The notes: generated by a model not told the origin, from the letters alone. A stretch of DNA of 64,000 nucleotides from Kappaphycus alvarezii (GCA_002205965.3 NADL03000624.1:744001-808000), one strand, 5' to 3'; shown: positions 1-12,161, numbered from the stretch's first letter. Program-made: numbers and translations.

Positions 1-1760
1 TGCTCGTTAGAACGTTAATCAAGAGCATTCTCATGCCCATTTTTGAGCAGGGGTTCCTTCAACAGTGGGAGTACTCAAAGGTGACATTTTGCGGGATATG
101 AAGGAGAAGCCCTCAAGACAAGTTAGAACACAGGCAGTTAATAGCCAAAAATGAGACTTGGTTTCGCCTGCAAAAGAAATATAACAGGAGAAGCTTCTAA
201 TGTAACCATAAACACTGTTCGCCCAAAAACAGCGAATCTGCACAACAAAATACCTTACAATGCTCAATAAGTATCTTTTGTGCAATTATTGATAAATCAT
301 CCCCTCTTAATTATGGTACTTAGGAACCAGCTGAGAAACTCGGTGCAAAGGACATAGCAGAGGCCGTTCAGTTTTCATTCGCTATGATGCAATAAATCAG
401 CGGGGCAATGAAACGTACCTTAAGCATGCAGTTCAGCTTCCGAAATTTTTGGAAAGATAATGCCACTCTCTGTGGGGCATGGCGAAGTGGGCACCACAAA
501 AGAAGTTGAAAAATCGGTGACAAGGGACAAATATAACCGGGAAAGAGAGGATAATGAACAAGGCCTCAGCACTTATCAATTCATGTGGCCCAAAGGTATA
601 CAAGAGCTCTTTGGAGAACACATGTTCTCATAGGGCCGGAGAATGATCTCTTTTAGATGCTCAGCGGACATGTTACTGCTTGTTGAAGACTTTTGTATTT
701 ACGAGAAGGACGAAAGGCATCTGCTGTCTTATTTCTTCAAACTAGATGCAGAAAAAGTATTCTATGATGCACTACATTTTATGAACTCTGGGACTGTTCC
801 GAAGCTATGTTATGGAACAAGGCCCAGCACAGCAGGTTGCGGGACTAATTCTTCTATATTAAAAGGAACGAGAGGTTTGGGCCTTTGTCTCCCTTCGGAG
901 AACGTTTAAGGTCTACCTCAATGTTCTTTTTAGATTCTAATCTCGGGAAAATCACGGTAAATAGCTTCAAATCAAATCTTCAAGCCCATCTTCAAGATCA
1001 GGCCATTCTTATGTTGGGATACTACGATACTATAGTCAGAATGATTTGGAGGATTTTCGCAGCACATCAGATCACTGGTAGAGAACGATTACATCTGATA
1101 CAGGAGGCAAGGACTGAACAGAGAGCCGCTCAAACAGAGGCCGGGTATAGCTAACCGCAAGTAAAATGGTACTACTGCCAGCGCAATTTTCATAGGATCT
1201 AGAATGAATCCTGAAGAGGAGATAATTGGAGCGTCACTATTAGGAAAAAGCACAAGCAAGGGAAGTTTATAGGGGCCAAAGGCCCTAGCCAGAAACAAAC
1301 CCTCATAATAACTTGAAGAGTAAGACGCAAGAGGATTTTGGCGCTTGTAGGGCCTTGAGGCAGGGGATTGAGGAACATAGGAAACTGGCAGTGAAAGCCA
1401 CTGTATTCGGTGAACCCGTACGCTATATTTTATACACTGGGATATCTTCCATTTGAGCAGATTCGAAGCGGTTCCAATAGACAGGAGGAATACTGCAGCC
1501 CACTGACGGAGAAATGTGTCGTCCTGGTGTGCATGGAAACCAAGTCACAGTAGAAGTGTTCGTCTCTGTTCACAGATGGTGGAAAATCATTCAGGGAAAG
1601 GCTAGCACTATGAGGACTCTTCAGGTAATCTGCTGTTGGAACGTCAGTTCTGGCGAGAACAAAAGCTCCTCCTAAACCGGGAAAATTATACCGTGTCGAA
1701 TTCTTGTGGAGAAAGATAATCATTTGTTCTCTGTAGAATAGTAGAAGCTAGGGATCGGAT
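1..1760 (+). other. Presumed gag/protease part of the gypsy relic, not recognisable
   Basis: By position this should hold gag and protease of the element whose RT begins near 1965. Short open stretches exist (for example 643-909 and 885-1154 on +), but I see no zinc knuckle and no D-S/T-G protease motif. I call nothing more specific here. Confidence 0.35.
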
Positions 1761-1889
1761 GACATGGTTATAATCCAGGAGGTTATTGAAGATCATGAGG
1801 TGGGAGATTTGACCAAAGCCACAGAAGTTTCAGAATTTTCTACCAACTACGATACGCAACGAAATTTTCGTGCCCTGTTCTGGGACAGA

Positions 1890-2590
1890 CGAAAAATCTT
1901 CAAAGATTTCGAAGAGATGATAGTAATATGTCACATTATGTCCCTAAAACCAGGTGTGTAACTGATATTCACTCCTATGCGAAGATCCTCCGCAAAGGAG
2001 GAAGAGATAAAGTGCAAGTCTATGCAGGTATTTGTAAATATCGGAGTCTTAGAATCATCTGTATCTCTATGGGCTACGAATAAGGTATTCGTGAAGAGCA
2101 AAGACGCGAATACCCGCGTTACCTCCGATATAAGTCGGATAACTGACATTACAGTCACAGACACCTAGCCTATGGAATACATGAGGGAAAAACTGGACTG
2201 GAAAGGGGGAAGAAGATATTTTCCGTATTTGATCGTAAGGATGGATTTTATCAAGTCCAGTCACATCCGGATTGGAAGCCTTCCACAGCAGTGCGCACAA
2301 AGCTTGGTCTGTATCAATGCACCCGACTTCCAATGGGCTTGGAGAATTCTTCAGGCACGTTTCAGCGCATTTTGAACAACATTCTGTGAGATTGGAAGGG
2401 AAAGTATGTCATGGCCTTTCTTGATAATACAAGCATAGGTACCAACACTGGGCAGGAGCTTTGAGACTCCTTAAGGGCTATCTTTGATTACTTGCGAGAA
2501 GCGGGAGCTAAACTTAAATTGTCTAGGTGCACTCTTGAGGTCCCATTAGTCGATGCATTAGGTAATTTAGTGTACAATAACTAGGTACGG
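1890..2590 (+). pseudogene. Ty3/gypsy reverse transcriptase remnant
   Basis: Near 1890-1965 there is the usual connector before RT (a phenylalanine-rich stretch, then a proline/glycine pair). From 1971 the text reads TPMRRSSAKEEE, matching the P-x-R-R-x-S/P-xxEE start of gypsy RT. Near 2050-2165 the 'WATNKVFVK' and 'DISRITDITVTDT' runs match the conserved 'W.SPVVLVKKKDG' and 'DYR.LN..T..D..P' blocks. From 2235 another frame reads 'DRKDGFYQV' and 'TRLPMGLENSSGTFQRIL', the catalytic-Asp and PFGL/APATFQ blocks. The YLDD box appears at about 2410 as FLDN, so the second catalytic Asp is lost. Several stops and frame changes: not functional. Confidence 0.8.
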
Positions 2591-2639
2591 CCTGCATAAA
2601 CGCTATCCTGAAGTTATTTTACCAAAAATAGGCGATGAA

Positions 2640-3110
2640 CTGACGATGTTTTTTGGTTTGGTTAACTTTTTCGCCTCTTTCTTGTACATTTTTGCGGATA
2701 AAGCCGCCTCACTCTATGCTGAACTCTAAGCATTGAAGGTAATAGGGTTCACCAAGAGAATTCTCCATGAGCAATGGCTGCTCATACCAGATTATAAAAC
2801 AAGTTAGGGTGGGGCGCAGCAGAAGTCATGAAGAAAATTGAAAACAACTCTCAGAAATACGGAGATCCTCGTGTCACCAGTCCCTGTCGCTCCTAAAAGG
2901 AAAATGAACGATTTTCTTGTTTCATTAATTCTCCAGTTAGATGACAAGAAACATAGTGTCCTATTTCATTCTGCACCAGAATCTTTGGAAAGTCGGAAAG
3001 GAATTATGTCTCTAGACATCGTGTATGCTTTACAAAAATGGCGGCGCTACCTCTGTGTAGAGTTGTTCATAATATTGACCGACCATTTTTCTCTCAAATG
3101 GCTTTGAAAC
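2640..3110 (+). pseudogene. Ty3/gypsy connection and RNase H remnant
   Basis: Downstream of the RT block, 2650-2720 resembles the 'LR.FLGLVNYYR.FI' connection of gypsy pol (here 'FFGLVNFFASFLYIFADKAA'). 2838-3107 is a single open stretch of 89 codons that ends in 'LTDHFSLKWL', the TDH..LKWL signature of gypsy RNase H that contains one catalytic Asp. The first RNase H Asp motif is not visible, and a stop directly follows KWL. I read this as RNase H decayed in place. The connector stop codons rule out expression as part of a polyprotein. Confidence 0.7.
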
Positions 3111-3279
3111 CTTAGGGAACATCAAAAGATGTCAGCTCGGCGTTTGATACCTGTCTAAGCATTTTATTTCAATATCGAGTGCCGGGACAGCCCTGAGCCA
3201 ATCATAGCTAGTAACATTAGCCATAACGCCGTTCCAAACGCATTCTGTCAGCGATGCTATGATTATGGTGAAATGGACG

Positions 3280-4170
3280 CGAAGAGTCTCGAGAGGTTTA
3301 TCGATAAAACGGAAAAGCAGAGGTCTTTCCAGATAGGAGAATTTTCAGCAAACTTATCACCAATTATCACGATCTTGGGCATCCTGCAGAGGTTCTCCAA
3401 ATCCGAGAGGCATAGGAAGAGGAGTTTGGAGACTTAAGAGCTTTTTCAAGATCCAAGGACATGTTCGCGGTGGACGGGGAGGTTGTAATACGATATACAG
3501 AAATGAGCGACTCCCGATCTTGGTACCAAACGTAACTGTTCCAGAGGTTTTAAAATGGGTCCATGGCTCCGAACCCAATGCTAATTACAGCTTGCGTAGA
3601 TCTATCCCGAAGTTGGTCCCTAGATGTAACTAATAGGGCATGTCCCAACAAGCAGCAACATTTGTGAAGAATTTCCTGCGTCATACCACTGCCCAAGCGC
3701 AACAAACAGCGATTCAGGCTCCTTTTTTGTTTATAAATCTCAAGCGAAGATTACAAACGGTAGATTTCTACATTCAGACCATGACACCAAGTACAGAAAA
3801 TGGTAATATAAAGTTAATTGCAATTTTTTTGTGTTTACAAGGAATCTAAGTGCAATTTATGTACCAGATGAGCGTGTATAGAACATCTCCATACTGTTAA
3901 TAAACGAATTGATCTCAACATTTGGCCCATTTGAGATTCTGCTGTCAATTGGTTTTCTGAATGTAATTGGTAGATTTATGTAGAATCTCTCCGAGATGTT
4001 GGGCACTTGAATGATGCAAGCATAATATTTACATCCGTAGGCAAATGAAAATGTTGAAAGGTGGAATAAAACTCTCATCAAAGACCTTGGTTGCGTCATA
4101 TCCACAGGAGAGACCAATTGAGACGATTATGTAGCCCTAGCTTTATTTCGATATAATAAAAAGGACAATA
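3280..4170 (+). pseudogene. Ty3/gypsy integrase remnant
   Basis: Around 3505-3720 one frame reads 'LVPNVTVPEVLKWVHGS' followed by a decayed His-Cys stretch, as in the N-terminal zinc domain of gypsy integrase ('VVP...R..VL...H'). Around 3880-4160 another frame reads 'INELISTFGPFEILLSIG', corresponding to the 'W...FG.P..LLSDRG' catalytic core, and then 'ANENVERWNKTLIKDLG', matching 'QANG.VER.N.TL' with the catalytic Glu. The Asp before 'RG' is lost. Stops interrupt each block. Sequence beyond 4300 has no clear integrase C-terminal match. Confidence 0.65.
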
Positions 4171-4299
4171 TGAAGCCACATTCATGAAGATAGGGAGGCG
4201 CTTCAAGCTTGGAGAAAATTGAATGCTGTGTGCTTCGACAAAGATCGAACAAGTCTTTCGAATCGTTTGTATTTTCTTAATCGTCAATCATATGAAAAA

Positions 4300-5956
4300 G
4301 GACGCCTATATGGATCAAGAGACAGAAGTAATATGACATGAAAGTCAATCATGTGAAATTTAACAAAGTGGATCGCGTCATACTATGATTTATTGAATAA
4401 AGCAATGCATAGTGCAACATGAACATAGAGCCGTAGATAAGGCCTTATAAAGTGACGGGTCGCTTGGCAGAGCTGAATAGATCCTTGAGTCCGAGGAGGC
4501 CGAGTAAATAGCCCGATAGTATGACAATGGGATTCATAAATAGTTGATAGCATGGATAAGACAGGAGATCCCTCGAGGGAAGTATTCCCTGATTTCTCCC
4601 AGACTTTGAAGAAGATATTACAAGACAAAATGAGGAGAAACGAGGTAGTAGTATCAATGGAGCGGCATTTCAGGATGCAATTTTCTGTGCTTAAATCAAA
4701 CAGATGTACTCCAGAGAGTGCGCTTCCTGAGTAAATGGTTCGTCTCTACGAAAAACGAAAGGAAAGATATTAAGGTTAATGAAGGATAACAATTTTAGAG
4801 ATAAAAATATTAATGAAAGCAATACTTTGGACGAGTCGGACTCCAATCCCCTACAGACCTTGTAGGCAGGCAGTGATTCCATTGCCAGCCAGATCTTTCC
4901 CGAATCAAGACAAGGTCAGGTAGCCCCGCACAGTAGTAGGGATCACTAAGTATCGGACAACCGGCCTCCAACATGACTCTCTGGGCCAGACACAATTTTA
5001 GCTGCCTAATTCATTGCTTTAAGCCCTTGATAGGTGCAAATAATCCTCAAAAGACGTCCCAAGGATGTTAAGAACAACAAATCGTTTCATCTTTAAGCCA
5101 AGCCAGTTTCTTGCTATAAATTGCGCTTGCAGTTCAGATAGAAACAAAGAAAGTGCGCCAAGAAATCTCTTTCACAATATTTGCCCGCTTGGAAACACCA
5201 GTATCCGCCCCAAAAGACTGATAGATGCAGAAGGTAGTCAACGTATTGCTTTGGTTCTAGTCTCCAGGCTTGCGTCCGAAACGTAGCTTCAACCACTTAT
5301 TACCTTTAAATAATCTACACTGATTAGCAGCAGCATTGAAGGAACTCCACTGAGGAAGTAGAATATGCCATTTCTACCTAGCCGAAGCATTTACGAAGAT
5401 AAGACAGAAGAAGGAAATGCTACCGCGGCCAGGCGACAGGTCGCGGCTTCTGTAAGCTTTAGAGACATAAACTAGCTAGTATGCCACCCACACTGTCAAG
5501 TGGTGAGAGGGTACATTGATGGATGCTGTACAGTGCCCATGGAAAGATAGGGTTACACGCTGTACGATGGGATGAATTATGTGCATCTGTCTTGGAAGGG
5601 TAGATTTTTCTGTGGGAATTATGGCTGATTTGCGGCTAGCGAGGGATTTTACTAGAGTCCCCATCCCAATTCCTAAGTTGCAAAAACTGGAGGGAACAGT
5701 GATGCGAGTCCAGTTCAGAAAGAAGATGAGGGCCTGGAAGAAGAGATGATCGACGGAAAAGATACTGGAGATCTAACCGGTCGACGAGTAGTGCATAGAA
5801 AAGGAAGGAGACAGATGACCGGAATGAAAACACGACAGAAGCTGCGGGGCCTACATTTTTATTCGTTTGATTTTGTTGATTTATATTCGTTTAATCTTGT
5901 TCATTTATTAATTTCTGTCGTTAATGTTGAATTTTAGTATCGCATGTGGGGCTCAA
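4300..5956. other. Stretch without recognisable genes (tail of gypsy relic)
   Basis: Only short open frames occur. 4552-4734 on + ('SQTLKKILQDKMRRNE') could be the integrase tail of the relic but I cannot support that. AT-rich text at 5850-5935 precedes the candidate LTR. Confidence 0.4.
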
Positions 5957-6127
5957 TGTTAGAGACCGCCGTATTGAACATATATTGTACTATGTTGGCC
6001 CGGGAGGGCAATCCTGGTCTGTTTGAGGTGACCACAAACGAATGCGCTACTGTTAACAACTGTATTTAAAGGTGACGGCCGATGTTCAATGAAATTATTA
6101 ACTCAATAGTCTCCCTTTAGTACAACA
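5957..6127 (+). repeat. Candidate 3' LTR of the gypsy relic
   Basis: The segment begins TGTTAGAGACC and ends TAGTACAACA, so it has TG...CA ends. It is preceded by a G-rich tract (tgtggggctcaa) that could be the polypurine tract, and it contains a TATA-like run (gtatttaaagg) at about 6060-6070. It lies downstream of pol in the right orientation. There is no second copy in the window, so this rests on ends and position only. Confidence 0.4.
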
Positions 6128-7100
6128 TCCTTTGCATAGTACAGTAGACTACAGTACAGTACAGTGAATGCCAACTGAAGTCCCTCCACTGAGCCTGCGA
6201 AAACAAATACAGACACGGCGTAAGACAGCCTCTGTATCGCACAGTAGACTGTCGTGCGGCAGAGGCCCACTCCCACATGAACACAGCAACACCAGAAAGA
6301 CAAACAGCGAGCAACAAGCAATAGCGGCAGCGCCGACGGCAACAGCGAACGACGGCGGTTGTGAGGCGGTAGCAGCAGCGGTAGGTAGCTCTGAATCGAC
6401 GGCAGCAGAAGTAGAGGGTTGGTAGTGTAGTGGCAGTCGGTTATGGAGTGTTATTTATGCAACTTTTGTAGGCCTTCATTTTAATTACGGTGAAGCCCTA
6501 CTGTGTTGTATTTGAGGCTGATCCTTTGAACCGATGGGGTCAGCCAAAAAAATGAAATCTTGATGAGGGTACAGGGGATTGCTTCCACAAACCATACAAA
6601 ATGGACTCTATCACTGTGATAATCGGGGATATTTTGGATAATTTATAATTTGGAAAGTAATGTGTCATTTCTTGAGGTGTGGTGAACATGTATTCAAACT
6701 CCTGACTAAGAACAGCCGTCTATTATGCTATGTTTTCAGGGATTTGAGGCCAAATGTTCCGTTACGGATTGAGAGGAGTAGTTGCGAGCTTACAGAGTTC
6801 AAGATTTGCAGCGTGGCCGCGTAATCCTAAAAAACTGGCCGAAGCCCGGCCATCAAGCAGACAGCATTGGACATTGATGCCGCTGCGGCGTTCTTTTGAG
6901 TGAGGACTTCCCTAAACTTTCCCTAAACCTTCCATAGGTTTGCATCGGCCTCAACGCCACATTCCGTGCGACGTCGCTCAGTAGCGCGTAGTCATCTGGT
7001 TCAAAACCTCAGAGAGTGGTGATGGGACGGGAATGAGTCTACCTCTGGCAGAATTCGAGATGAATGACTCGTTACTTCTCACTTTCGCGTTTTTCGCAAC
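6128..7100. other. Intergenic stretch with TACAGT cluster
   Basis: 6136-6166 is a run of ACAGTA/TACAGT units. One 85-codon frame on + (6168-6425), rich in Ala, Ser and Arg, has no recognisable domain and I do not call it a gene. The remainder up to element A holds nothing I can identify. Confidence 0.5.
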
Positions 7101-7105
7101 ATTGA

Positions 7106-7522
7106 TGTCGCGAAAAATTCAAGGGTTAGAGTACAAAAAGCAGACGGGTGGCGTTAGTGGCGAGTCTGAAAAAAAAATTAGACGTTTTTGCTAGTATAGA
7201 AAAGTTGAGTAGGTTGAGAATAAAATTGTTGATGTTGTTTTTACTTCAGTGCCCAAGGCGGCTAGGCCTTTTATAGGCAGTAGATGTCGTCGACTATCTC
7301 TAGCACATCTACTACTTATCTACTAGATTCCCTAGCGGATAGTCCTGCTGACGGCCCTAGTGACCTTTACACTACAACGGTCCTAGCAGGCATCGCTAAC
7401 AGTACAATAGGATAGAGAAAAAATAGACTACGTAGGATAAAAAATAGAAGTGAGGGCAAAAAACTAAACTACAGGACAGTAAATAGAACATAAATAAATT
7501 ATATATATCCTGTATTACATTA
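7106..7522 (-). repeat. Element A 3' LTR (left copy)
   Basis: Nearly identical to 13307-13721. Because the element reads leftward, this is the 3' LTR. It begins (+ strand) TGTCGC and its inner end is near ...TTACATTA, where two bases differ from the other copy's ...TTACAACA. Confidence 0.85.
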
Positions 7523-7623
7523 CTCTGGGATCTTTGCCCTGACCTATTGTTTTCTCCTTCCTTAACAACGAATTACCCATTGTTGAACAAGTAGATCACA
7601 CTTACTTGTTGTGATGATGTAAT

Positions 7624-7830
7624 TCAGTGCATCAAATTTTGCGATCTTCGTGAAGCGTCTGCGCGGTAGTCCGCAGGCCGTTCAAGATCGTGCTTAATCA
7701 TGTAGCCAATATCGAAGGCATCATCAAAAGCATAAACTTCGGCACCTAGTACAGATCTAGTTACTCTGCGACTTTTGTGACTAGAATAAATCAGCACATT
7801 ACAATTTCCGTTCTTGTAAGTGAGCAAAAC
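7624..7830 (-). pseudogene. Element A RNase H (copia type), fragment
   Basis: The minus strand reads '...NGNCNVLIYSSHKSRR' and 'RVTRSVLGAEVYAFDDAFD', the conserved copia RNase H block in which 'S.K...V..S..EAE..A' carries the catalytic Glu. It lies directly between RT and the 3' LTR, as expected. The region between this and RT (7830-7980) is broken by stops, and the earlier catalytic Asp block cannot be read in frame. The C-terminal part is short compared with other copia RNase H domains. Confidence 0.7.
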
Positions 7831-7981
7831 AATTTATCCAAGTTGGTAAGTATTGTCGTCGCTGTTTGCGAATGACGAGTCAGAATATACTTTCAATCTT
7901 ATGAGTTTTTGTCCAACTTGTAATACTTTAGCGACGGACCAGGGTTGTTCTTCACATGCTTTACAACTTTTTTCAACTGCT

Positions 7982-9028
7982 TTATTGCTTCCACTGAGAA
8001 CTTTTTTCAGTCACTTGCGCGGCCATGTTAACGGCACAACATATTTCAGACTTTGTTTGTGGTAACCGAGCTAATCTATGCCTTAAAGATCTGAATTCAG
8101 AAAAGGAGGCGTCCATCGGCAGAATACGTAACTTCTTAACATACTGTTCCTGGCTTAACTCAAATCTATAGTCAGTTCTCTTTACTCTGACACCTGCAAA
8201 TACAGTGTCATAGAACTCCCTCTCTCTCCATTCAAACTTATCAAGAGTCTTTTGGGGCAACTCAACGAATTCATTTCTGCCACAAAGTAGAGAATCGTCC
8301 ACATATGTTCCAACTAATCCCTGAAGCTCTCCATTTGTATGCTTTGAGAAGAGTGCGAGATCTCCATCGGTTGGCCTCATACCGAGGTCTTTATTCACGG
8401 ATGAATTCGTAGTGCGATTTCAATAGTCTCCTGAATCGGATAATCCGTACAGAGGTTTCAGTAACTCGAGGGATTTGTTCTAAGTTAATCCAAAGTCTTT
8501 GGTTGGTCTAAAGTAAACTTTGCGCGTCATAATTTGAGCTGACTGTAAAATCGCCTGTTTAACGTCTTGAGACCAAATCATGAAATCGTGTATTGCAGAA
8601 ATTACAACCAGCAAGCGTGTAGAACGCTGGCGTATAGACGTGGTGTCATGTACGAGATAGTTCTTTTCTTTTTCCCTATGACCTTTTACTACAAACCGTG
8701 CTTTGTGTATCTCTTTGTCAGTGTTCTTATTTTTGATTGACAGAACGAATCTTCCAGTAAAGATATTAGCATTCTTTGGTATGTCGTCTCTAGCGACTAT
8801 TTTCCAGATATTTCTCTCAACGAGCCCTTCTATTTCTTTCTGTTTCGCTCTCAGAAATTCCGCGGAATTGGATCTGAGATCTCGTGGATATAAAACTTCA
8901 TTGAGATTGACGTCAAACAGTTTAAGATTTTCGGAGTATACCCTTTCAATTGATGAGTGCAAAGCTTCAACTATTGATTCAACTTGATCATCAATATATG
9001 GTTTTAATTGAGTGCGTGAATGTTGCAC
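7982..9028 (-). pseudogene. Element A reverse transcriptase (copia type)
   Basis: Two open stretches in copia RT order. 9028-8480 carries the N-terminal part: 'GRFVLSIKNKNTDKEIHKARFVVKG' is the 'R.V...K...DG.+.+.KARLV.KG' block and 'WSQDVKQAILQS' the first catalytic Asp block. 8398-7982 carries 'GLVGTYVDDSLLCG', the YVDD active site, and then 'SEICCAVNMAAQ', the 'T.PDI..AV....Q' block. Between them, 8400-8480 still reads 'LLKPLYGLSDSGDY' followed by a stop where Trp is expected. The active-site Asp residues are present. The interruption and the missing reading-frame link to integrase make it a pseudogene. Confidence 0.85.
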
Positions 9029-9029
9029 T

Positions 9030-10024
9030 TCCTCTCCATTTCTGTCAATAAAGACTTGTCTTTCATTACTTTTCGTGATTTTGTAGGGTCCTGTCCACTT
9101 GGGTTTGCACTTTTCACGATAGACTAGACCTTTATTTCCAATTTTAAGTTCATGGTGAGCGGTATTCGGAAGCTGCGAATTCAGAGCGGTTCTGAGTCTG
9201 AGTTCTGAAGTGATGGTTTACATCTCAGCTCTTGCCATTTGAAGCGCTCTCATTCGTTCCATTTGACTTGGAAGTTCGTTATTCATGGCTGGAAACCTCG
9301 GCAAAACTCAAAAGACAAGTAACGATGGAACCAGTCCTTCTGGGTTCATAGTATCGTTCATGGCCTTAACGGAGAGACGTAGAGCGAGTTATATTTCAAC
9401 GTTAGGTTCTGAATGGCGAACCTTGTTGTAAACACAGCGTGACGGATCATGATAACGTTCACCGGAACCAACATAATTTTAACTTTCAACTCCAGATAAG
9501 CTGATTTTGATTCCATTATATTTTACCAAATCTTTCCACGCTTTCGAAACGAATTAACTACCTTGGTCCACTTTCATTCTATCAGGAAATTCAGTGTAAA
9601 TTGTATCCCAGCACTCAAGAAAAGAGTTACGAATAGATTCCGTACTTTAACTGTGTAGTAATATAGCATTACCGAAATGGGTTTGCATATCCACGATATG
9701 AAGTACAGGGTTTTTGTCAAGAAACATGATATCAAGAGCTAACTCCTGATTGAATATGATTCCATTGGGCGCACTAACCTGGAATGATCTGAGTTTCGGT
9801 TCAAAGTGCTGACATGTGCGGCACTGTTTAGATATCTCCGAAATCAAATCTAGCGTGTCAGTTGTTGCTTCCTCTGGTCTAGCTCTGCTTATCAGATTGT
9901 ATAGCTTTGAGGCAGACGGATGAAAAAAGTGCAAATGGAGGCGCTTTAATTGAGACTTTGTGAACAGGATTTCAGAAAAATCCCACACCACGTAAATATG
10001 GCCGTGTTTGCGTGTAATTGGCAT
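9030..10024 (-). pseudogene. Element A integrase (copia type)
   Basis: 10024-9647 on the minus strand contains a His-His-Cys-Cys zinc domain ('LHLHFFHPSASKLYNLI...' then 'CRTCQHF'), the gag-pre-integrase domain typical of copia elements. It is followed by 'LALDIMFLDKNPVLHIVDMQTHFGNAILL', which contains the first catalytic Asp. 9647-9300 is degraded. Near 9120-9030 another open piece reads 'KPKWTGPYKITKSNERQVFI', the integrase C-terminal 'W.GP' module. I place the domain by order and motifs. It is interrupted and inactive. Confidence 0.75.
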
Positions 10025-10426
10025 AGCTCATCCATTTACTTTGGACACAAGTAGGTTTTCAACGTTATCTGCAACCAGTCCAAATTTGTCTAAAGCTTCC
10101 AGGCCAATCAAGAATGGAATATTGGCATTAACTGCATCGATGTGTAGCGGGATAAAGGCGCCGTCAGGCGTTGGAATACGAATCGGAATCTGTTCAATGC
10201 TTGAAAATATTCCATCGCCAAACTTCTAAGCAGTTGTCACGTGCTTATGTTTAATCTTAATCCCAGCCAGGTCACAATATGCCTTTGCTTGTGATTTTCT
10301 AATCACTGATTTTTGGGCACCAGTGTTGAGACACATTCCGAGGAATTTCTCTGAATTGGATTGTTTTGGCAATTTGCTGCTTTTGACAGTTAAAATTTTA
10401 TGTATCTTTACGTAATCATTCTCCAT
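10008..10426 (-). pseudogene. Element A aspartic protease, catalytic Asp replaced by Asn
   Basis: The minus strand from 10426 reads 'FLGMCLNTGAQKSVIRKSQAKAYC', where family members have D-T/S-G-A. Here the codon is AAC, giving Asn. The second frame piece, ending near 10010, reads 'PDGAFIPLHIDAVNANIPFLIGLEALDKF', the flap and the 'IPFLIG' hydrophobic-Gly block of copia proteases. An in-frame stop separates the parts. The D-to-N change at the catalytic position would by itself inactivate the enzyme. Confidence 0.7.
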
Positions 10427-10554
10427 TTTTCTTTGCTTCCGTGGATAAGGGACGAGTTTTAAGTTATAGATGAGAGGCTTGTCGCGTTCCCTTACAGTTT
10501 GCCTTTGCGAAGAGCACTTCGGCTTGTTTGAGTACCCTTAGATGAAAACCCTCT

Positions 10555-10923
10555 TCATTCAAAACGGTCGTTCCTTAACTGAAATTTGCGAAAACAAATG
10601 TCCAGGGACATACTTTTAGTCGTCTTTGTCGAAATTCCATTTTCTGATTCTTCCATGTCATCATCACTGTTGACATCTCCGAAAAAATCCTGAGCAGGCA
10701 GTAATTCTTCATCAACTGATTGATCATCATGATCCAACTCATGACAGAGCTCAAAAAGTACACGTTTCGTGGCCTTTGCCGGATCTTTAAATGAGTTTCT
10801 CTGATAGTATTGAACCTTCCGAGCAAGATTTTCAGCCATTGATTGGCTACATTGAGAAAGAATATGGCCCTTTTTACCACAACCCCAACAAACTCTATCA
10901 TCACGAGTTTTGTTCTTCCTCAT
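10555..10923 (-). pseudogene. Element A gag nucleocapsid with zinc knuckle
   Basis: The first residues contain 'CWGCGKKGHILSQC', a perfect C-x2-C-x4-H-x4-C zinc knuckle for RNA binding. An acidic tail follows, rich in Asp and Glu ('ELDHDDQSVDEELL'). The position between capsid-like gag and protease fits. The start at an ATG just before the knuckle is an artefact of a frame break upstream, so the real protein would have continued from the capsid part. Confidence 0.8.
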
Positions 10924-11108
10924 GCTGTAAGCGTCGTTGCTTCGTAAGTTACCATCGTGAAGATTGACTTTGGTAGAACGTCATGGCCGTATTGAGGTTG
11001 CACAGTATACAATGTATCAGCAAGACGGCTACGTAGTGTAGGATCTGCATCTAAGATCTATGTCATACGAAGGTTCCTCTGATCCCTCAATCGTCCGACT
11101 TTCTCCTC

Positions 11109-12161
11109 TTACTCGAATTGGGCGGCAGAAATGAGCTGGCTATAAAATGATTGATAACTAAAGTCACCAAAATTTGCTCTGCTACCAGGATCACGAGCCC
11201 AGGAGAATTCAATAACGGCGGACTGAAGATACTCAATCATGTGTCTTTCTGAGCGGCAGTGAGGTGGTGCTTGAGGAGTGAGCTTAGATATTTCCTCCTG
11301 GACTTTCTCGATAGCATCATTTACAGTACAAGTGGGAGAAATATACTGACTGACACGAATGCTGCGAAGATACACATCAATTCTGTTTTGCCTTGAGACT
11401 GACTTGTATTCACTTTCCAGAGCTTTTGGGGCTTGAGAGTAATGCTCATACACACCTTCAACATTCGTTATGTAGAATCTTTTCGCATTTCCTGTAGGGA
11501 GATAGTGGTGATACTTGAGCTTTTGTTCATCATTGAGTATATACTCTTGGCAGCCATACTTGTATTCAGCTATGAACTCGTTCCAACATTCAGCTGGGCT
11601 TCAAGAAAATTTCCTATTTTCTTCTCTGAAGCGCATGGACATGTAGTGTGAGACCTTGTCTTCCGATGGTGCCGGGGGTTGGGTGGGCACTGGAGTGTAA
11701 CGTATCGGGTTTGCGGCGAGTCTAATCGGTGATCCGGTTGGTGACACAAGAGAGTTGAAATACGCATCAATTTGGTTTAATGCTTTGTTGAGGTCACCAT
11801 TGCGGAGAATAGTTGACATAATCGTCTTTGAAAGGACAGCAGATTCATGGCGGACAGGTAGCGGATTGCGTTCCGCGAGAAACAATATCAACTTGCGAAT
11901 AATGGATGGATTACTCAGAATTTGTCCCGAGAAAAGCATTGGGATAGGGAAGTCCTCGAGTAACCGAGCCTTTAATTCATCACCAGCGATGAAGCTATCC
12001 TCAACATATCTTTTGACGCAGTCCACCAGAGACTGTTGCAACTCTGCGGCCTGTCTAATACCTTGACCGGAAACCATATCAATATACCCTTTTCGCAAGT
12101 GCAAACTAATGGTGATTAAATGCTTCGAAATTTTGGACTTTTTCAAAGTTTTTTGTAGCAC
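11109..12161 (-). pseudogene. Element A gag capsid region
   Basis: Two open minus-strand pieces, 12161-11601 (186 codons) and 11453-11109 (114 codons), lie upstream of the zinc knuckle. They are rich in charged helices ('KRYVEDSFIAGDELKARLLEDFP', 'DAIEKVQEEISKLTPQAPPH'), as expected for capsid-like gag. No named domain is certain from sequence alone. The assignment rests on position between the 5' LTR and the knuckle. A frameshift lies near 11500-11600. Confidence 0.6.

Larger units (their letters stand above)
1..6127 (+). mobile_element. Decayed Ty3/gypsy retrotransposon, 5' end outside window
   Basis: Old relic read on the + strand. Reverse transcriptase, RNase H and integrase similarity appears in the canonical Ty3/gypsy order (RT about 1965-2590, RNase H about 2860-3110, integrase about 3500-4170), but only by switching frames and passing many stops. 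A candidate 3' LTR closes it at 5957-6127. Nothing in 1-1760 could be matched to gag or protease; that is where they should lie. The left end and any 5' LTR are outside the window, so age and target duplication cannot be judged. Of the LTR elements here it is by far the most degraded. Confidence 0.75.

Noticed and set aside
6905..6932. Two CCCTAAA-like units
   Set aside because: Only two imperfect units; not a telomere array.
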